Notes under the pieces: model-generated
Database searches by the model: none
What the model was told of the DNA's origin: nothing
Seen by the model: the letters and a program-made list of their open reading frames with translations, nothing else
Source of the DNA: Pelargonium nanum
Taxonomy: Eukaryota > Streptophyta > Magnoliopsida > Geraniales > Geraniaceae
DNA length: 22,138 bases
Reading direction: 5' to 3'
NCBI GenBank assembly: GCA_036897485.1
Contig: JAYMTF010001642.1
Location: 1-22,138, forward strand
Position numbers and translations under genes: made by a program
Shown: positions 8,226-17,889 of the stretch, piece by piece
Layout: each line of letters begins with the position of its first letter
How positions within the stretch are numbered: the first letter of the stretch is position 1

Positions 8226-9640
8226 TATTATTCCTAAGTTATATATTTAAAACTGTGGAGTGATGGATGTGCTGCCAGCAAAAACAACACATTATTAACA
8301 TGGCTAGCACAAGTTTGATTTGTGGGAACAACAATCTCCTAATCTTTATTCAAACAACAAATCCGAAAAAAGTCTACTGAGAATATAAAATAAATAATTA
8401 CCCGATGATTTGAGTATGGAATCAGAAAAGAGATTGTGAATAAATTGGGTGAGCTTTTGTGCATAGTGAGCGATTTCGTATAAATTTATCCAACTTGAAA
8501 ATTAATTGAATATTCTATGCAATCCAAGCTCATAAAAATGCATTTTGAGTTTTGGGTGTCCGACGATGCCAAGGACCTACATAGTTGAACTGTTCTTCTC
8601 GAACAAGTTTTTTGAAGCGACAAATACATAGAGATATGGAGGGACCAAATTTAATTCCATATTTGACATGTGTCTATTCCAAAGAATGCAACTCATGATT
8701 TTCAACTCCTAAATTATAGCAAAGACGCATTTTGAGTACACTTATACGCTTTGTTTTAAACAATTTATTCATGAAATTTCACGTATCATCAATATCGCTC
8801 TCCCTTTCATTAGTTAGCTCCCAAAATCACATATACTCAATTGTTAGGAAACTGGTTTTGGGTTCTTCAAATCTTCTATCATATCTTTGTACTTCCAAGT
8901 TCCAACTAAAATCATTATATCCAACTCTCAAAATGTATGGAATTCTTAAAATGACAATCACACTAACAAAATTGCCATTGTTAGAGCTTGATTTTATGTT
9001 CTTCCTCATGCCAAATACATCTTTGTATTTTACATTCAACTCTTAATCTTTGAAGAAAGAAATTGCTAATTTTTGTTCCTTTTGGGCCCAAAACCAACTC
9101 ATTGTAGCCCACTTTGTTCCAACTTTGGGCTTTGGCTCAATAGTGAATTGATTCTAATCTTATTATGATTGTCATAAATTTTGCAAGTAGAGAAAAAAAA
9201 ATGTTCATATATTATAAGCAATGAGTATGAATTGGACAAATTGGTTTGAAATAATTTTTTCCAAAATTTAGCGAAATTTAACACATTGTGTTCTACAATA
9301 TCATAGAAAAATAGATTCGGTTTCATTAGGGTAATGTTGTTGAAATATCAAATTAGATATAAATGCATAGTTGATTAATCCATTATATATACATTGAACA
9401 TTTATAAAATTATTGAGAACAAAATGTAAATTATATTGGTGGGCTAATAATTAGGGTTTGTTTGTCATTGATGTGAGAAAATATAACTAAGAAAATATCT
9501 ATTCTTGTATACCTAATATTTTAATTTCATGTCCAATTTTTATTATATAAAAATATAGTTTTAATTAATTCACATCACACACAACAAAAGGCCATCCCTT
9601 TCAGCCAAAGTAAATGTCTTGAGAGACAATTCTAAAAAAA
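8226..9640. other. AT-rich spacer, no gene seen
   Basis: Only short accidental frames occur (for example about 100 codons from 8732 on plus). They have low-complexity content, no domain and no coding bias. A small cluster of GGGCCCA/GCCCA/GGGCT words at about 9086-9136 has no adjacent gene and is left unassigned. Confidence 0.5.
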
Positions 9641-9659
9641 AGGTAGGTGATGTCATGTT

Positions 9660-9751
9660 ACTGCCATGTCATTAAGATACAAGTTGGTTAGGTGCCACAT
9701 GGCACCAACATGTCACAATCAAGACCACATAGAAAATGACATGTGGCAAGT
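9660..9751. repeat. Nested imperfect inverted repeat (stem-loop or MITE-like)
   Basis: ACTGCCATGTCATT (9660-9673) is nearly the reverse complement of AATGACATGTGGCAAGT (9735-9751), apart from a three-base insertion. Inside lies GGTGCCACATGGCACC (9691-9706), a 7-bp stem around CA. Together they could fold into a roughly 90-nt structure. The repeated CACATG/CATGTG words could instead be bHLH-type binding sites. Confidence 0.5.
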
Positions 9752-9849
9752 GAGGCTGAACTGGGACAAATGTTCAAATATTACAGGAAAGAACATAATG
9801 TGAAAGTGAGATGTCCTTGGTGTCACAAATATATAGTGTATCAATAAAA

Positions 9850-11030
9850 TATATTTTTAAACAATAAATTAGTCATGAAAATGATTTTTGTTGGGTGAAA
9901 ATTTAAATTGATTTTCAAAAAAGGCATGGTAGAAAGAGAAATTAAATTAATGGTTTAAATTTAAATAACTCATGTACTAAATACATTTCTTTTTCAAAAA
10001 GTCGAGTAAAGTACTAATTGATAAAATAAAAAAAATATTTAGCTAAAATAGAATGGTATTTTTTCCTGAAAATCGATCAACTTGACCCATCACAATTAGC
10101 TTTGATAGCAAATTTATGATGGATTAAAATAGTTAATAATTAAATGAAAATAAAAAGTACTTTTAAAAAAATGAAAATAAAAAGTAATTGAGTTTTTATC
10201 ATTAGTTTTAAATCCAATTCATGAATATTTGCTCTTCACAAACCAAATATTTAGGTGCAAAATTATATAATCACATTAGTGTTAAAAATATATAGTGGGT
10301 CATAAATTAAAGAGATACTAGGATATTAAATTGATTGTGTGGTCTGAATTTAGTTTCAATAATCAATGCAAAAAATAAAAAAAATAATACTTCATATCTG
10401 GCAACCTAAATCCAGAGGTGAGCTTTAAATAGATATTGATTTGAATCCGTACACTGCAGATAGTATAAGATTTCCATATTCTGATTTTCTTATTAATTGC
10501 ACACTTCAATCCTAAGTAAACTCTCATTAAAATGATAGATTGAAAGGTAAAAAGAACCATATATTCATTTGGCAGCTCTAGAAATCATTGATTGAGATTT
10601 GAGAATCATCCAACAAAAATTAATTACTTTTGAAAATGTAATCTCACTACAAGACTTTCTCGGTTTTGCGGTACAGTTTTTGTCGCGAACTCTAATAGTT
10701 AGACACTTAGATTTCTGGCTATTTTGTTATGAACATTTCACAGCAGATATCATACGTTCAAAAAAAAATTCGTCCCCATTTATTTTCTATCACACTTGAT
10801 TTTTCCTTGCTGAACGAGTATACATCGTTGCAAATTCGTCTGTCCCAAATTAAGTGTCTCTTTTCATAATTTTTTTGAACTTGTAGCTTTATTGAAAAGA
10901 AACAATAACTTTAGTTTATGAGGAGCATTGGAACATGTTGTTTTGTAAGATATATGCATGTGAATAAATAAGGTGATATTATTATTTTATTTTATTTATA
11001 CATTTTTGGGGGCAAAGTCATGAGCTTTCT
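9850..11030. other. AT-rich spacer, no gene seen
   Basis: Apart from the short tandem repeat at 10142-10187, this stretch holds poly-A/T tracts and short accidental frames only. No tRNA, hairpin or splice pattern was recognised. Confidence 0.5.
10142..10187 (+). repeat. Two-copy short tandem repeat
   Basis: The unit ATGAAAATAAAAAGTA occurs twice, with starts about 27 bp apart, separated by CTTTTAAAAAA. It is A-rich simple sequence. Confidence 0.6.
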
Positions 11031-11040
11031 TTAAAGAAGG

Positions 11041-11056
11041 CACATGCATGCATGTG
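11041..11056. promoter_or_regulatory. 16-bp RY-type palindrome
   Basis: CACATGCATGCATGTG is a perfect palindrome built on two overlapping CATGCATG/RY words, the motif bound by B3 factors such as LEC2, FUS3 and ABI3 in seed-expressed genes. A related ACATGCATGTG lies at about 11194-11204. No gene is attached, so function is only possible. Confidence 0.4.
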
Positions 11057-11209
11057 AATTAATGGTGTGGACACCTGTTGAAGCATAAACAAAAATCAGT
11101 ATTGAATAAGAGGACACACCTATAATGTGATTTTGTTAAAGAAACTAGGAAGGAAATAGCTAAGAATTGCCAACCATAAATCAAAGAATGTAACATGCAT
11201 GTGATGTGT

Positions 11210-11980
11210 GTGCATGTGTGGTCTATCACTTAGCCATCACAACCCAAATTGGTCCATTACTAACAAAATAGAATACCATTTTGATAGGGATGCTACTTTG
11301 CCTCCACCTCCACCTGTCCTCTTCTCTAAAGTGTCAACTAGGGTTTCAAGTCTAAACACGCTACGACTTGTTTTTGTGCGATATTTATTTTCGTGGATTT
11401 AGTTTTAAGTTCAAATAACGTGTCAAGATGGAGTTTTCTGAAAACTTAATATAAGATATTTATTGCTGCACGTCAGATGATTATGAAAAGAAAAACGACA
11501 TGATATATTGTTCTAATATTGCAATCAAGATTTTAACAAACTATATGAAAGTTGGTCATTCTTTTGATTTTTTAAGATATGTGAATCACTTTGCTTATAT
11601 TGCAATGTTTGATTCTATGTCATGCATGTTAATTTTTATGGGAATCTATCATAGTTTTAAGTCAAATTTATGAGTCTCTTAATAAAAAGACCGCCGAAGA
11701 ACAACAAAAAATTCTAATTTCTACTACAGTTCATAAGAGTCTCAAACACAAAACTCAAAGAAGTTGCACAACAGCTATTTAATTATATCTCATACTCCAA
11801 ACCTTAGTTCCAAATAAATGTAAAATTAATTCACAAATCATCGAATATAAGTTAAAAAGTGTTTCATCTCTGCATCACAATTATTTCAACTTTTTTAACT
11901 CTTGTGTTATTGCAAAAACTATGCTCTTGTTGCCCTCATATACATAATCATACAATACAATGTTGTTCAACAAACAATCT
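11210..11980. other. AT-rich spacer, no gene seen
   Basis: No frame shows protein-like content. A 64-codon plus frame (11208-11402) has a proline run from a CCTCCACCTCCACC patch and no domain. The stretch at 11880-12000 could be the 3' end of the minus-strand candidate transcript described at 12000-12660. Confidence 0.4.
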
Positions 11981-12436
11981 TAAATAGAACCCTCAATAAT
12001 TTACCTCTAAAATGTCTATACTATTACACACTAACATAAATATATGGAATAGACCATCATAGACCCATAAATCTCACTAAACAATGAACAAAACAGAGCA
12101 AGAAGACAATCCATGAACACAACCACACAGTGGTCAGGAACAAGAAAACAAACACCTTGTAGAGACCATAATTCTTGTTCTTTGGAACCACCAAAGATCC
12201 CAAAACCATAAAAAGACAACACATACTTAGAAATTGAAAGTGAAAAAGCTAAAGACCCATAATAATTTTGCTCAAGAAAATGGCAAGGCAAGGCATGTGC
12301 AGTTGTGTGTTTGTGCACAATGTTGTAGCTAGCAATTACTAGTGTTTTAGTCTTTTGCAAAGGACACACACACAACACTAACACACACAGTTGAGGCTCA
12401 CATGCACCAAAAAATGGTGTAGGGACAGTGGGTCTT

Positions 12437-12494
12437 GTTAGAGCACATGACACCCAACTGTTGCTCATAACACCAATTTGGCTCATGCTCTAAC
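12437..12494. repeat. Imperfect stem-loop
   Basis: GTTAGAGC at the left end and GCTCTAAC at the right end pair perfectly over 8 bp. ATGA/TCAT then continues after a two-base bulge, followed by weaker pairing (ACCCAACTG with AATTTGG) around a loop of about 14 nt. It is shorter and less well paired than typical miRNA precursors, and no known miRNA sequence was recognised in either arm. Confidence 0.5.
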
Positions 12495-12620
12495 TTTAGG
12501 AGCACTTGTGGAGCCACCACCATCACTACCACCACCACCACCACCTCCACCTCCACCACCACCACCACCACCACCACCACATTTTAATACTTTCTCTCTC
12601 CCTCTGCCAATTCTGTGCAT
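12483..12620 (-). CDS. Short ORF for a 45-residue glycine-run peptide (doubtful)
   Basis: The ATG at 12620 follows an in-frame TGA two codons upstream and opens a frame of 45 codons ending in TGA at 12483-12485. The peptide is MHRIGRGREKVLKC, then about 17 glycines from the GGT/GGA microsatellite, then SDGGGSTSAPKVRA. The N- and C-terminal parts are basic. The glycine tract comes directly from the (CCA)n repeat on the other strand, so the frame could be chance. No signal peptide or known small-peptide motif is visible. Confidence 0.2.
   Translation of the reverse strand: MHRIGRGREKVLKCGGGGGGGGGGGGGGGGGSDGGGSTSAPKVRA
12516..12581 (+). repeat. (CCA)n microsatellite
   Basis: About 22 near-perfect CCA/ACC triplets interrupted by ATC, ACT and two TCC units. 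Triplet repeats of this sort are usually length-variable between individuals. Confidence 0.9.
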
Positions 12621-12679
12621 CTGTCAAGGATCCTAAAAATGCCAGAGGATCTTCTCATTTTCCCTACAAAGTTTAACTC

Positions 12680-12800
12680 TAGTGTTGTAGAGTTCTATGT
12701 GGACAACACATGATGGATATGCACTGTTATGTGTACGAGTTGGGTCGCGTCATCTAATAGTTTGAATTGTGAGACTCGACTGTTCAGATTAACGTTAATG
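12680..12800 (+). repeat. Diverged tandem duplication, copy 1
   Basis: CTAGTGTTGTAGAG...CATGTGGA-type start, GGATATGCACT, TGTACGAGTT, ATCTAATAGTTTGAATTGTG and GACT...GACTGTTCAGATTAA recur in the same order at 12908-13027. Each unit contains GGATATGC, which fits the P1BS consensus GNATATNC of phosphate-responsive promoters, possibly by chance. Confidence 0.7.
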
Positions 12801-12907
12801 TGTGTTGAGTATGAATGCGATATGTGTTGTTGTTCAACAGTAGTCAAAACATGCTTTGTCCAATATTATAATAAACAAATTGTTTAACCTGAAATTGTAC
12901 GACGAAC

Positions 12908-13027
12908 TAGTGTTGTTGTGTTTCATGTGGAGAACAAATGAGGGATATGCACTTATATTTTATGTACGAGTTAAATCGTGTGTAATCTAATAGTTTAAGC
13001 TGTGAGACTAGACTATTTAAATTAATG
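12908..13027 (+). repeat. Diverged tandem duplication, copy 2
   Basis: Second copy, about 227 bp downstream of copy 1, same orientation: CTAGTGTTGTTGTGTTTCAT, GGGATATGCACTT, TATGTACGAGTT, AATCTAATAGTTTAAGCTGT, GAGACTAGACTATTTAAATT. It carries many point changes. The roughly 100 bp between the copies are not clearly duplicated. Confidence 0.7.
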
Positions 13028-13059
13028 AGCATTAACAAAGTTCATGCTTCTCTGTTCAG

Positions 13060-14340
13060 ACTTACGAACACATCGTCAAAAGTATAAATTAGCGCGAGTT
13101 ATATAATCAAAAAGAATATTATAAAAAATCAGGTGGCATTTCTCATATAAGTGAAGTCATATAGTTGTCTAATAATTTGAGTTTTTTACATGGAGCAATT
13201 GTTTTCTTTTTAATGTGATTGGAAATTGGTGGTGAATTTGATTGATTTATGGTTTAATGGTGTTGTTCTATATCTAGTGAAACATGTCTTTTGAAAGTGG
13301 ATTGGAAAAGCATTGCATTATGCTAATGGTGAAAAGACTAGTCTTTATTGTTTTATTTTTTATTGAAAAAGAAGGTGATAAAGTTGCTATTTTGTCAAGA
13401 TGCACCTCATGTGGATTAGTTTATGAGAGATGAAAAATGCTTGTATTGTGGAATGGACATAATCAGAAAATAATTTATGTGGTCTCAAATATTTGGAGTA
13501 ATGTTTTTAAGTTTTAAATATAATGCTTTTGAAAGAAGATGAAATTCTCAAACATAGATATTAACATTTTGTATTATATGTTGTTTATTTAGTGTTGAAT
13601 CGTTACATTTAAAAGTCGAATGGTATAAATTTAGGTCGAAAATATCTAAAAAACGTAAAATATCTCTCAACCTAATTTGAACATATTTTTATAGATGATT
13701 AACTTTTATTAAATACGAAATAATGTTGCACATAAATAAATACAAAGAAATATGAATAGATCTCATTCTTGCCACATAAAACCGATTCAAATGTAGATAC
13801 TCTACTATTGTGCAATTATGTTATGGGAGCAACGGAACTCAACTAAATTCGGATTGAATTCCGATAAACGCTTCATGTTTACAAAGTAATTGAGACAAAT
13901 ATAAGTTTTAACTAGTAATGTGATAAATTCTTACACATTTGGTTGAGTCTCAATCAATAACTCTAATACTATAATAATTTTTATCTTATGTTATAACCTA
14001 AAATATGTGCAAATAAATAGTATTGATCATCTTTCTCAGTGAAATATAAAATTGATAATATCTTAAGTTACAACCTTTCAGTTTAATGCCGATATGTGTT
14101 ATAATCTCTAAATATATTAGTTGATTGGTTGTTCATTTAATTTTTTTTATCAAAAAGAAAATTATTTTTATATTTTATGAGGTGGAATCTTCAGCACAAT
14201 AAATAATTTAAACTAAAAAATGGCTAGAGCTTAGTGGAGCTCATGAGATGGGGGAAGAAAAAGTCATGTATACAATAAAATACATTAAATTTTTAATATA
14301 AAAAAACAATAATAAACAAAAGATTTAATTTAACAATAAA
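13060..14340. other. AT-rich spacer, no gene seen
   Basis: No open frame of note on either strand. The right part (14230-14380) is probably the 3'UTR and downstream region of the bHLH gene, with T-rich, AATAAA-like words on the minus strand. Confidence 0.5.
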
Positions 14341-14380
14341 AAATGTAAGGCCACATGGCACAATGAGCCACGGACTGTTC

Positions 14381-15031
14381 TCAGCTCGACGAGCTCGAGC
14401 CGGAGCCGAGCCGAGACTCGGACGCGCCGGCTAAAAGCTCGGTTAACGCCGTCATGGCGCGGACCTGCATCTCCAGAGCCGCTATGTAATCGCTCGCTTC
14501 GTCTAGAAGGTTCGGAAATGACAGCTTCCGGCAGCCGGGAACGAGCCGTCCGAGGACTTTCACTTTCTTCTGCACCGCCGGCAGCTTCTTCGTCTCCGAC
14601 CTAACTTCCGGCCGGATTTTCTTCCTATTGACTCCGCCGGCGGCGATCTTCGCCTTTCTGTGCTTGCTGAGTCTTCTGCTGAGCCGCCTCGTGAGGATCG
14701 CACGGCTCCACCGAGTCCTCCCCCTGGCGGCCACGGCGAGGACACGGTCGGCGGTCTCACGAACGAGTCTACCTCCGCCGGGAGGCTTATCGGCCGGAGA
14801 CGAGTTCCGACGGACGTGACGGAGAGCCTCCACGAGCTTCGACGAGTAGATCTGTTGCGTGGCGTCGGTTCTCCACCTGGCGCGGTTCTTTATAATCGCC
14901 GCCTCCGCGGCGGTGTCGTCCTGGCTGCCGGAGTGAGCTCCGGTGTCGATTTTTCTCCGCTTTTTACGAGACGATTCAAGCGACGACGACGGATCCAAAT
15001 TCGATTCGGAATTCGAGAAAGAAGAATCCAT
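14381..15031 (-). CDS. Atypical bHLH transcription regulator, AIF / bHLH147-150 group
   Basis: A 216-residue protein from one uninterrupted coding exon, far richer in G and C than its surroundings. A Ser-rich N-terminus carries a nuclear localisation signal KKRRK (23-27). The family's signature region follows: RWRTDATQQIYSSKLVEALR (52-71), then RETADRVLAVAARGRTRWSR (91-110) and AILTRRL. A C-terminal helix-loop-helix spans roughly 150-195 (PAVQKKVKVLGRLVPGCRKL, then NLLDEASDYIAALEMQVRAM). The HLH lacks the His/Glu/Arg basic residues needed to bind an E-box. Known members (ATBS1-interacting factors, bHLH147-150) dimerise with PRE-type HLH proteins and restrain growth and brassinosteroid responses, so a similar nuclear role is inferred. 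The first ATG in frame is at 15031; the frame extends 6 codons further without an ATG. I cannot say which of the four members it matches best. Confidence 0.93.
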   Translation of the reverse strand: MDSSFSNSESNLDPSSSLESSRKKRRKIDTGAHSGSQDDTAAEAAIIKNRARWRTDATQQIYSSKLVEALRHVRRNSSPADKPPGGGRLVRETADRVLAVAARGRTRWSRAILTRRLSRRLSKHRKAKIAAGGVNRKKIRPEVRSETKKLPAVQKKVKVLGRLVPGCRKLSFPNLLDEASDYIAALEMQVRAMTALTELLAGASESRLGSGSSSSS

Positions 15032-15102
15032 TAATCTCAGAAGACTCACACCACAGAAACGAATCGAATCAGGTGAATATGCGAATTCTTCAACGACGAG
15101 AA

Positions 15103-15194
15103 CTGTAAACGAATCAAAAATAGGTTAAAATCAATCGCGACGCTGAAATTTTCCAGAAATGACGATCGGATGAGGAAAAGAAAAAGGTTGATAC
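15103..15194 (-). other. 5'UTR intron of the bHLH gene
   Basis: A 92-nt candidate intron: donor GAG|GTATCAACC at 15195/15194 and acceptor TTTACAG|TTCTCG at 15103/15102, with a T-rich interior. It would leave an ATG-free leader of 71 bases in the second exon, so the main ATG at 15031 would be the first. Inferred from splice consensus only. Confidence 0.55.
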
Positions 15195-15329
15195 CTCGAT
15201 TCTGGAGAGAAACGGCGGCGAGAAGAGAAAAGAGTCTGGAGAATTTGGATCTGAATAGAGAGTGCAGAGGAATTAGGCGTTTGGTTGGTGGGAAAATGAG
15301 AGAAAATTGGAGAGAAATGGAAGGAAAGA

Positions 15330-15370
15330 GGAGGGGTTTAAAGGGAATGAAGGGACAACACGTGTCGCTT
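15330..15370 (-). promoter_or_regulatory. Proximal promoter of bHLH gene with palindromic G-box
   Basis: ACACGTGT, with core CACGTG at 15359-15364, is a perfect G-box palindrome 328 bp before the ATG. CTTTAAACCCC on the minus strand, about 20 bp closer to the gene, is a possible weak TATA substitute, and CT-rich leader sequence follows. G-boxes bind bHLH factors such as PIFs and bZIP factors, so light or abscisic-acid control is possible. Confidence 0.5.
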
Positions 15371-15494
15371 TCTGATTCGCATTTATTGCTTCGCCCTTTG
15401 CCTTCCCGTTTTCGTGCGCCGAGGTTCTCTCTTTTAATATTATTATGTTTTAAAAATATTTTTACTTTCAAAATTTAAGAAAATAGCGAGAAAA

Positions 15495-15589
15495 TGTTCT
15501 ATTTTGATCCTCTATATAGATTGAAAATGAAATACTCCGTAACATATTTTGTGGCTAAACTTAAATAATTTGAAGATCAAAATAGAACA
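15495..15589. mobile_element. MITE-like element with perfect 15-bp inverted repeat
   Basis: TGTTCTATTTTGATC (15495-15509) and its exact reverse complement GATCAAAATAGAACA (15575-15589) enclose 65 AT-rich bases. This is typical in size of a small non-autonomous element or its inner part. No clear target-site duplication was found. It lies just upstream of the bHLH promoter. Confidence 0.45.
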
Positions 15590-15599
15590 AAGTTGAACT

Positions 15600-17700
15600 T
15601 AGATGCTAATTCGGGGCAAAATAGATAATTGGAGTACTTACACGAAACATTTCTCAAAATAGTACTAATGATGTAAGTAACACAGTAGTTAACACTATTT
15701 ACTTACTCTCTGTCACAATTTTAATTTTTTTACTGTTCAAGATTTTCATGGATAAACATTATCCAAAATAGTGTACTTGCTATATGGTAATTAATAAATA
15801 GTATAAAAAATGTAAAAAAAATGTGAAAAATGAAATAATGCTCTCAGTTACGCATAGTGGTTGGTGTAGAGTTGGATCGGATCGGAACGAACAATACTAA
15901 AATTTAAAATTTATAAATTGAAGACGGTTTAACTAATATTGTTTAGAAAGCCGGTATACAAAATCAGATTGAACTTAACAAATTAGTCCAAAAAATTTGT
16001 TTGTCTTAAAACTTAAGTCGTGTCATATAATTCTTCTCGAAATTTCGTGACAAATAGTTTTCTTTCCCCTCAATTTTGTACACAACTAAAACCCCAACTA
16101 TTAGTTTAAAAATTAACTGTGGTGGCTTATTATTAGTTTAGTTCACATTGTAATCTTTATATTTCCATGAGCTTAGAATTGTGAGTACAATTAATATTCT
16201 AGAATAGTAACCAAAGTCCCACCATTAGGTCCAAAACTAGGTGAGCCACCTGATTTATATAGTTAATTACTTAAAGTTTTGTTTTCTTTTCCTTCTAATG
16301 AACTTTCTCATTGGGTAGTTGAAAGTGTTTGATGTTGAAGGAAAATGGACTTAATTTAAGGTAATTTGTGTTCTTAATAGTTCTCAATAATAATATACAA
16401 AGAAGAAAATGTTATAATCAATGTGAGCAATTTGTTATTTTATACACATTAACAAAATTTAACTCACATAAAAATGATTTTCCAAATATTAATGTGTCTA
16501 ATCTCAATATTATTAGTAGGTGTAAGTGGTAACAAAAAAATTTGACACAAATATTACAATGTGGATCTCCGCCATCCCTTTAAAAGTTCGTCTTTTCGTT
16601 GGTTGCTTTAGACTATTACTAGTGGTCTACACATTGATAACACTGATTTGACAAATGAAAATTTAGCGACAGAAAATATTCTTAACCACGTCATTGCTAA
16701 TCCATGACTATTAATGTTTGAATGAACACTATCATGCATCATGGTTATCACCAAAAGATTAATTATGAACATAATTATAGTTAATTAATTACAAATTACA
16801 AGACATGGGTGGCTTGCATGTGTGTGTGGTGCAGATTGCTGAAACAACATAATATAAGGAAAAAGAAACATGCAAGAACATCTTTCTCCTTATCTTGTCT
16901 TTGAAGGTCGGTTTGTTGTATAATATTTGTCTCTTAATTAGTTAATTTCTCAATAAAATTTGTTAAAAAGAAATAAACTGAATGATGTGACAATTTTTAT
17001 GGCATGATATCATAACTTTGTGATTTAAAAATAAAAAGAAGTTCAAATGTATAACAATAAGATATAAATGGCTTAATATATTATATATATTTTTGTGATT
17101 CCAAATTATTTTTTTATATAAATAATGATATGACATTTATGATATATTAGTACCCTCTTATAAATTTATAATTCGAAAAATTTATAAAATATATTGTACA
17201 TATGACACAGTTTATTTTAAGCAAGTTAATATAATAATCTGACATTCAAAACATATATTGATTAGATTATTTGAACAATGTCTAGATTAATATATCAATA
17301 TAGTTCTAAGTATAGATTCTTGTGATAAAGGATTAACAAATCATTCAACATCATGGGGTTAATTAATGAGATTAACAAATGTTGAAGCAAAAAAAAGAAA
17401 AAGGAAATTCTTGACAACAACATGAATAGTGACCAATGATTAAGGCATGTGGTTGTTTTCATGGCACTTTTGGATCCTTAGTTGGCCTTTCTTTTGTTTT
17501 CTAATGCCAATGACTCAACCCTCCCCTTTTGGGGTTGTGGACAGGTTTCTTCCACATAGCCTCCTTTCTCTCTCTTTTTTTGGTATCCATGTTAAATTAT
17601 TGGGTTTCATGATCCAATTCATAGACATGTTAAAGATTATGCTTATGTTCATGTAATTAGTCACTAGTGGAAGATTTTGTTATAATAATTTTTGGTAAGA
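15600..17700. other. AT-rich spacer, no gene seen
   Basis: Both strands carry stops throughout. A 69-codon plus frame (17447-17656) is hydrophobic only because the DNA is T-rich. No tRNA, snoRNA box pair or long hairpin was recognised. Confidence 0.5.
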
Positions 17701-17716
17701 TCCCACAAACTAAAAT

Positions 17717-17855
17717 TAGAGCTAATAATTTGGGACAGACACATAACCAACGTGATCTAAGCAAGTTCGATGAACCCAACATGATTAATACCCGTGTCGT
17801 ATTTCTGTCAAACTTGTAAACAAGCACGAAACGATAACACAATCAATATTAATAA
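17717..17855 (+). repeat. Dispersed plant repeat rich in CGACACGA-like words, copy A
   Basis: Starts TAGAGCTAATAATTTGGGAC and continues with AACCCAACATGATTAATAC, CCGTGTCG and AAGCACGAAACGATAACAC. It shares its beginning and the AACCCAACAT word with 21251-21345. Such GCTGGCAATTT...CGACACGA sequences are, from memory, common interspersed repeats in dicots; here with many decayed CG sites. Confidence 0.5.
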
Positions 17856-17856
17856 G

Positions 17857-17878
17857 TATATATATACATATATATATC
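17857..17878. repeat. (TA)n simple repeat
   Basis: TATATATACATATATATAT tract at the right edge of the preceding repeat. Confidence 0.7.
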
Positions 17879-17889
17879 GTCCAAAGCTA

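Larger units (their letters stand above)
12000..12660 (-). ncRNA. Candidate minus-strand short transcript (lncRNA-like)
   Basis: Read on the minus strand, this stretch has more G and C than its surroundings, a T-rich 3' half like a transcript 3'UTR, and a purine-rich leader (GGCAGAGGGAGAGAG). It carries one short ORF (12620-12483) and a stem-loop at about 12437-12494. A 151-codon frame (12031-12486) starts without context, is Cys/Val/Leu-rich and matches nothing I know, so it is probably accidental. The transcript is inferred from composition only; no promoter or poly(A) site is established. Confidence 0.25.

Noticed and set aside
12031..12486. 151-codon minus-strand frame, Cys/Val/Leu-rich
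   Set aside because: No recognisable domain, irregular residue use and overlap with a better-placed short ORF. Probably untranslated transcript or spacer.
12437..12494. A miRNA precursor
   Set aside because: The stem is short with several mismatches and neither arm matches a miRNA I know.
14660..15034. 124-codon plus-strand frame
   Set aside because: Antisense shadow of the GC-rich HLH gene.
15046..15478. Frames of 141 codons (minus) and 102 codons (plus)
   Set aside because: They lie in the leader, intron and promoter of the HLH gene and come from its CT/GA-rich composition.
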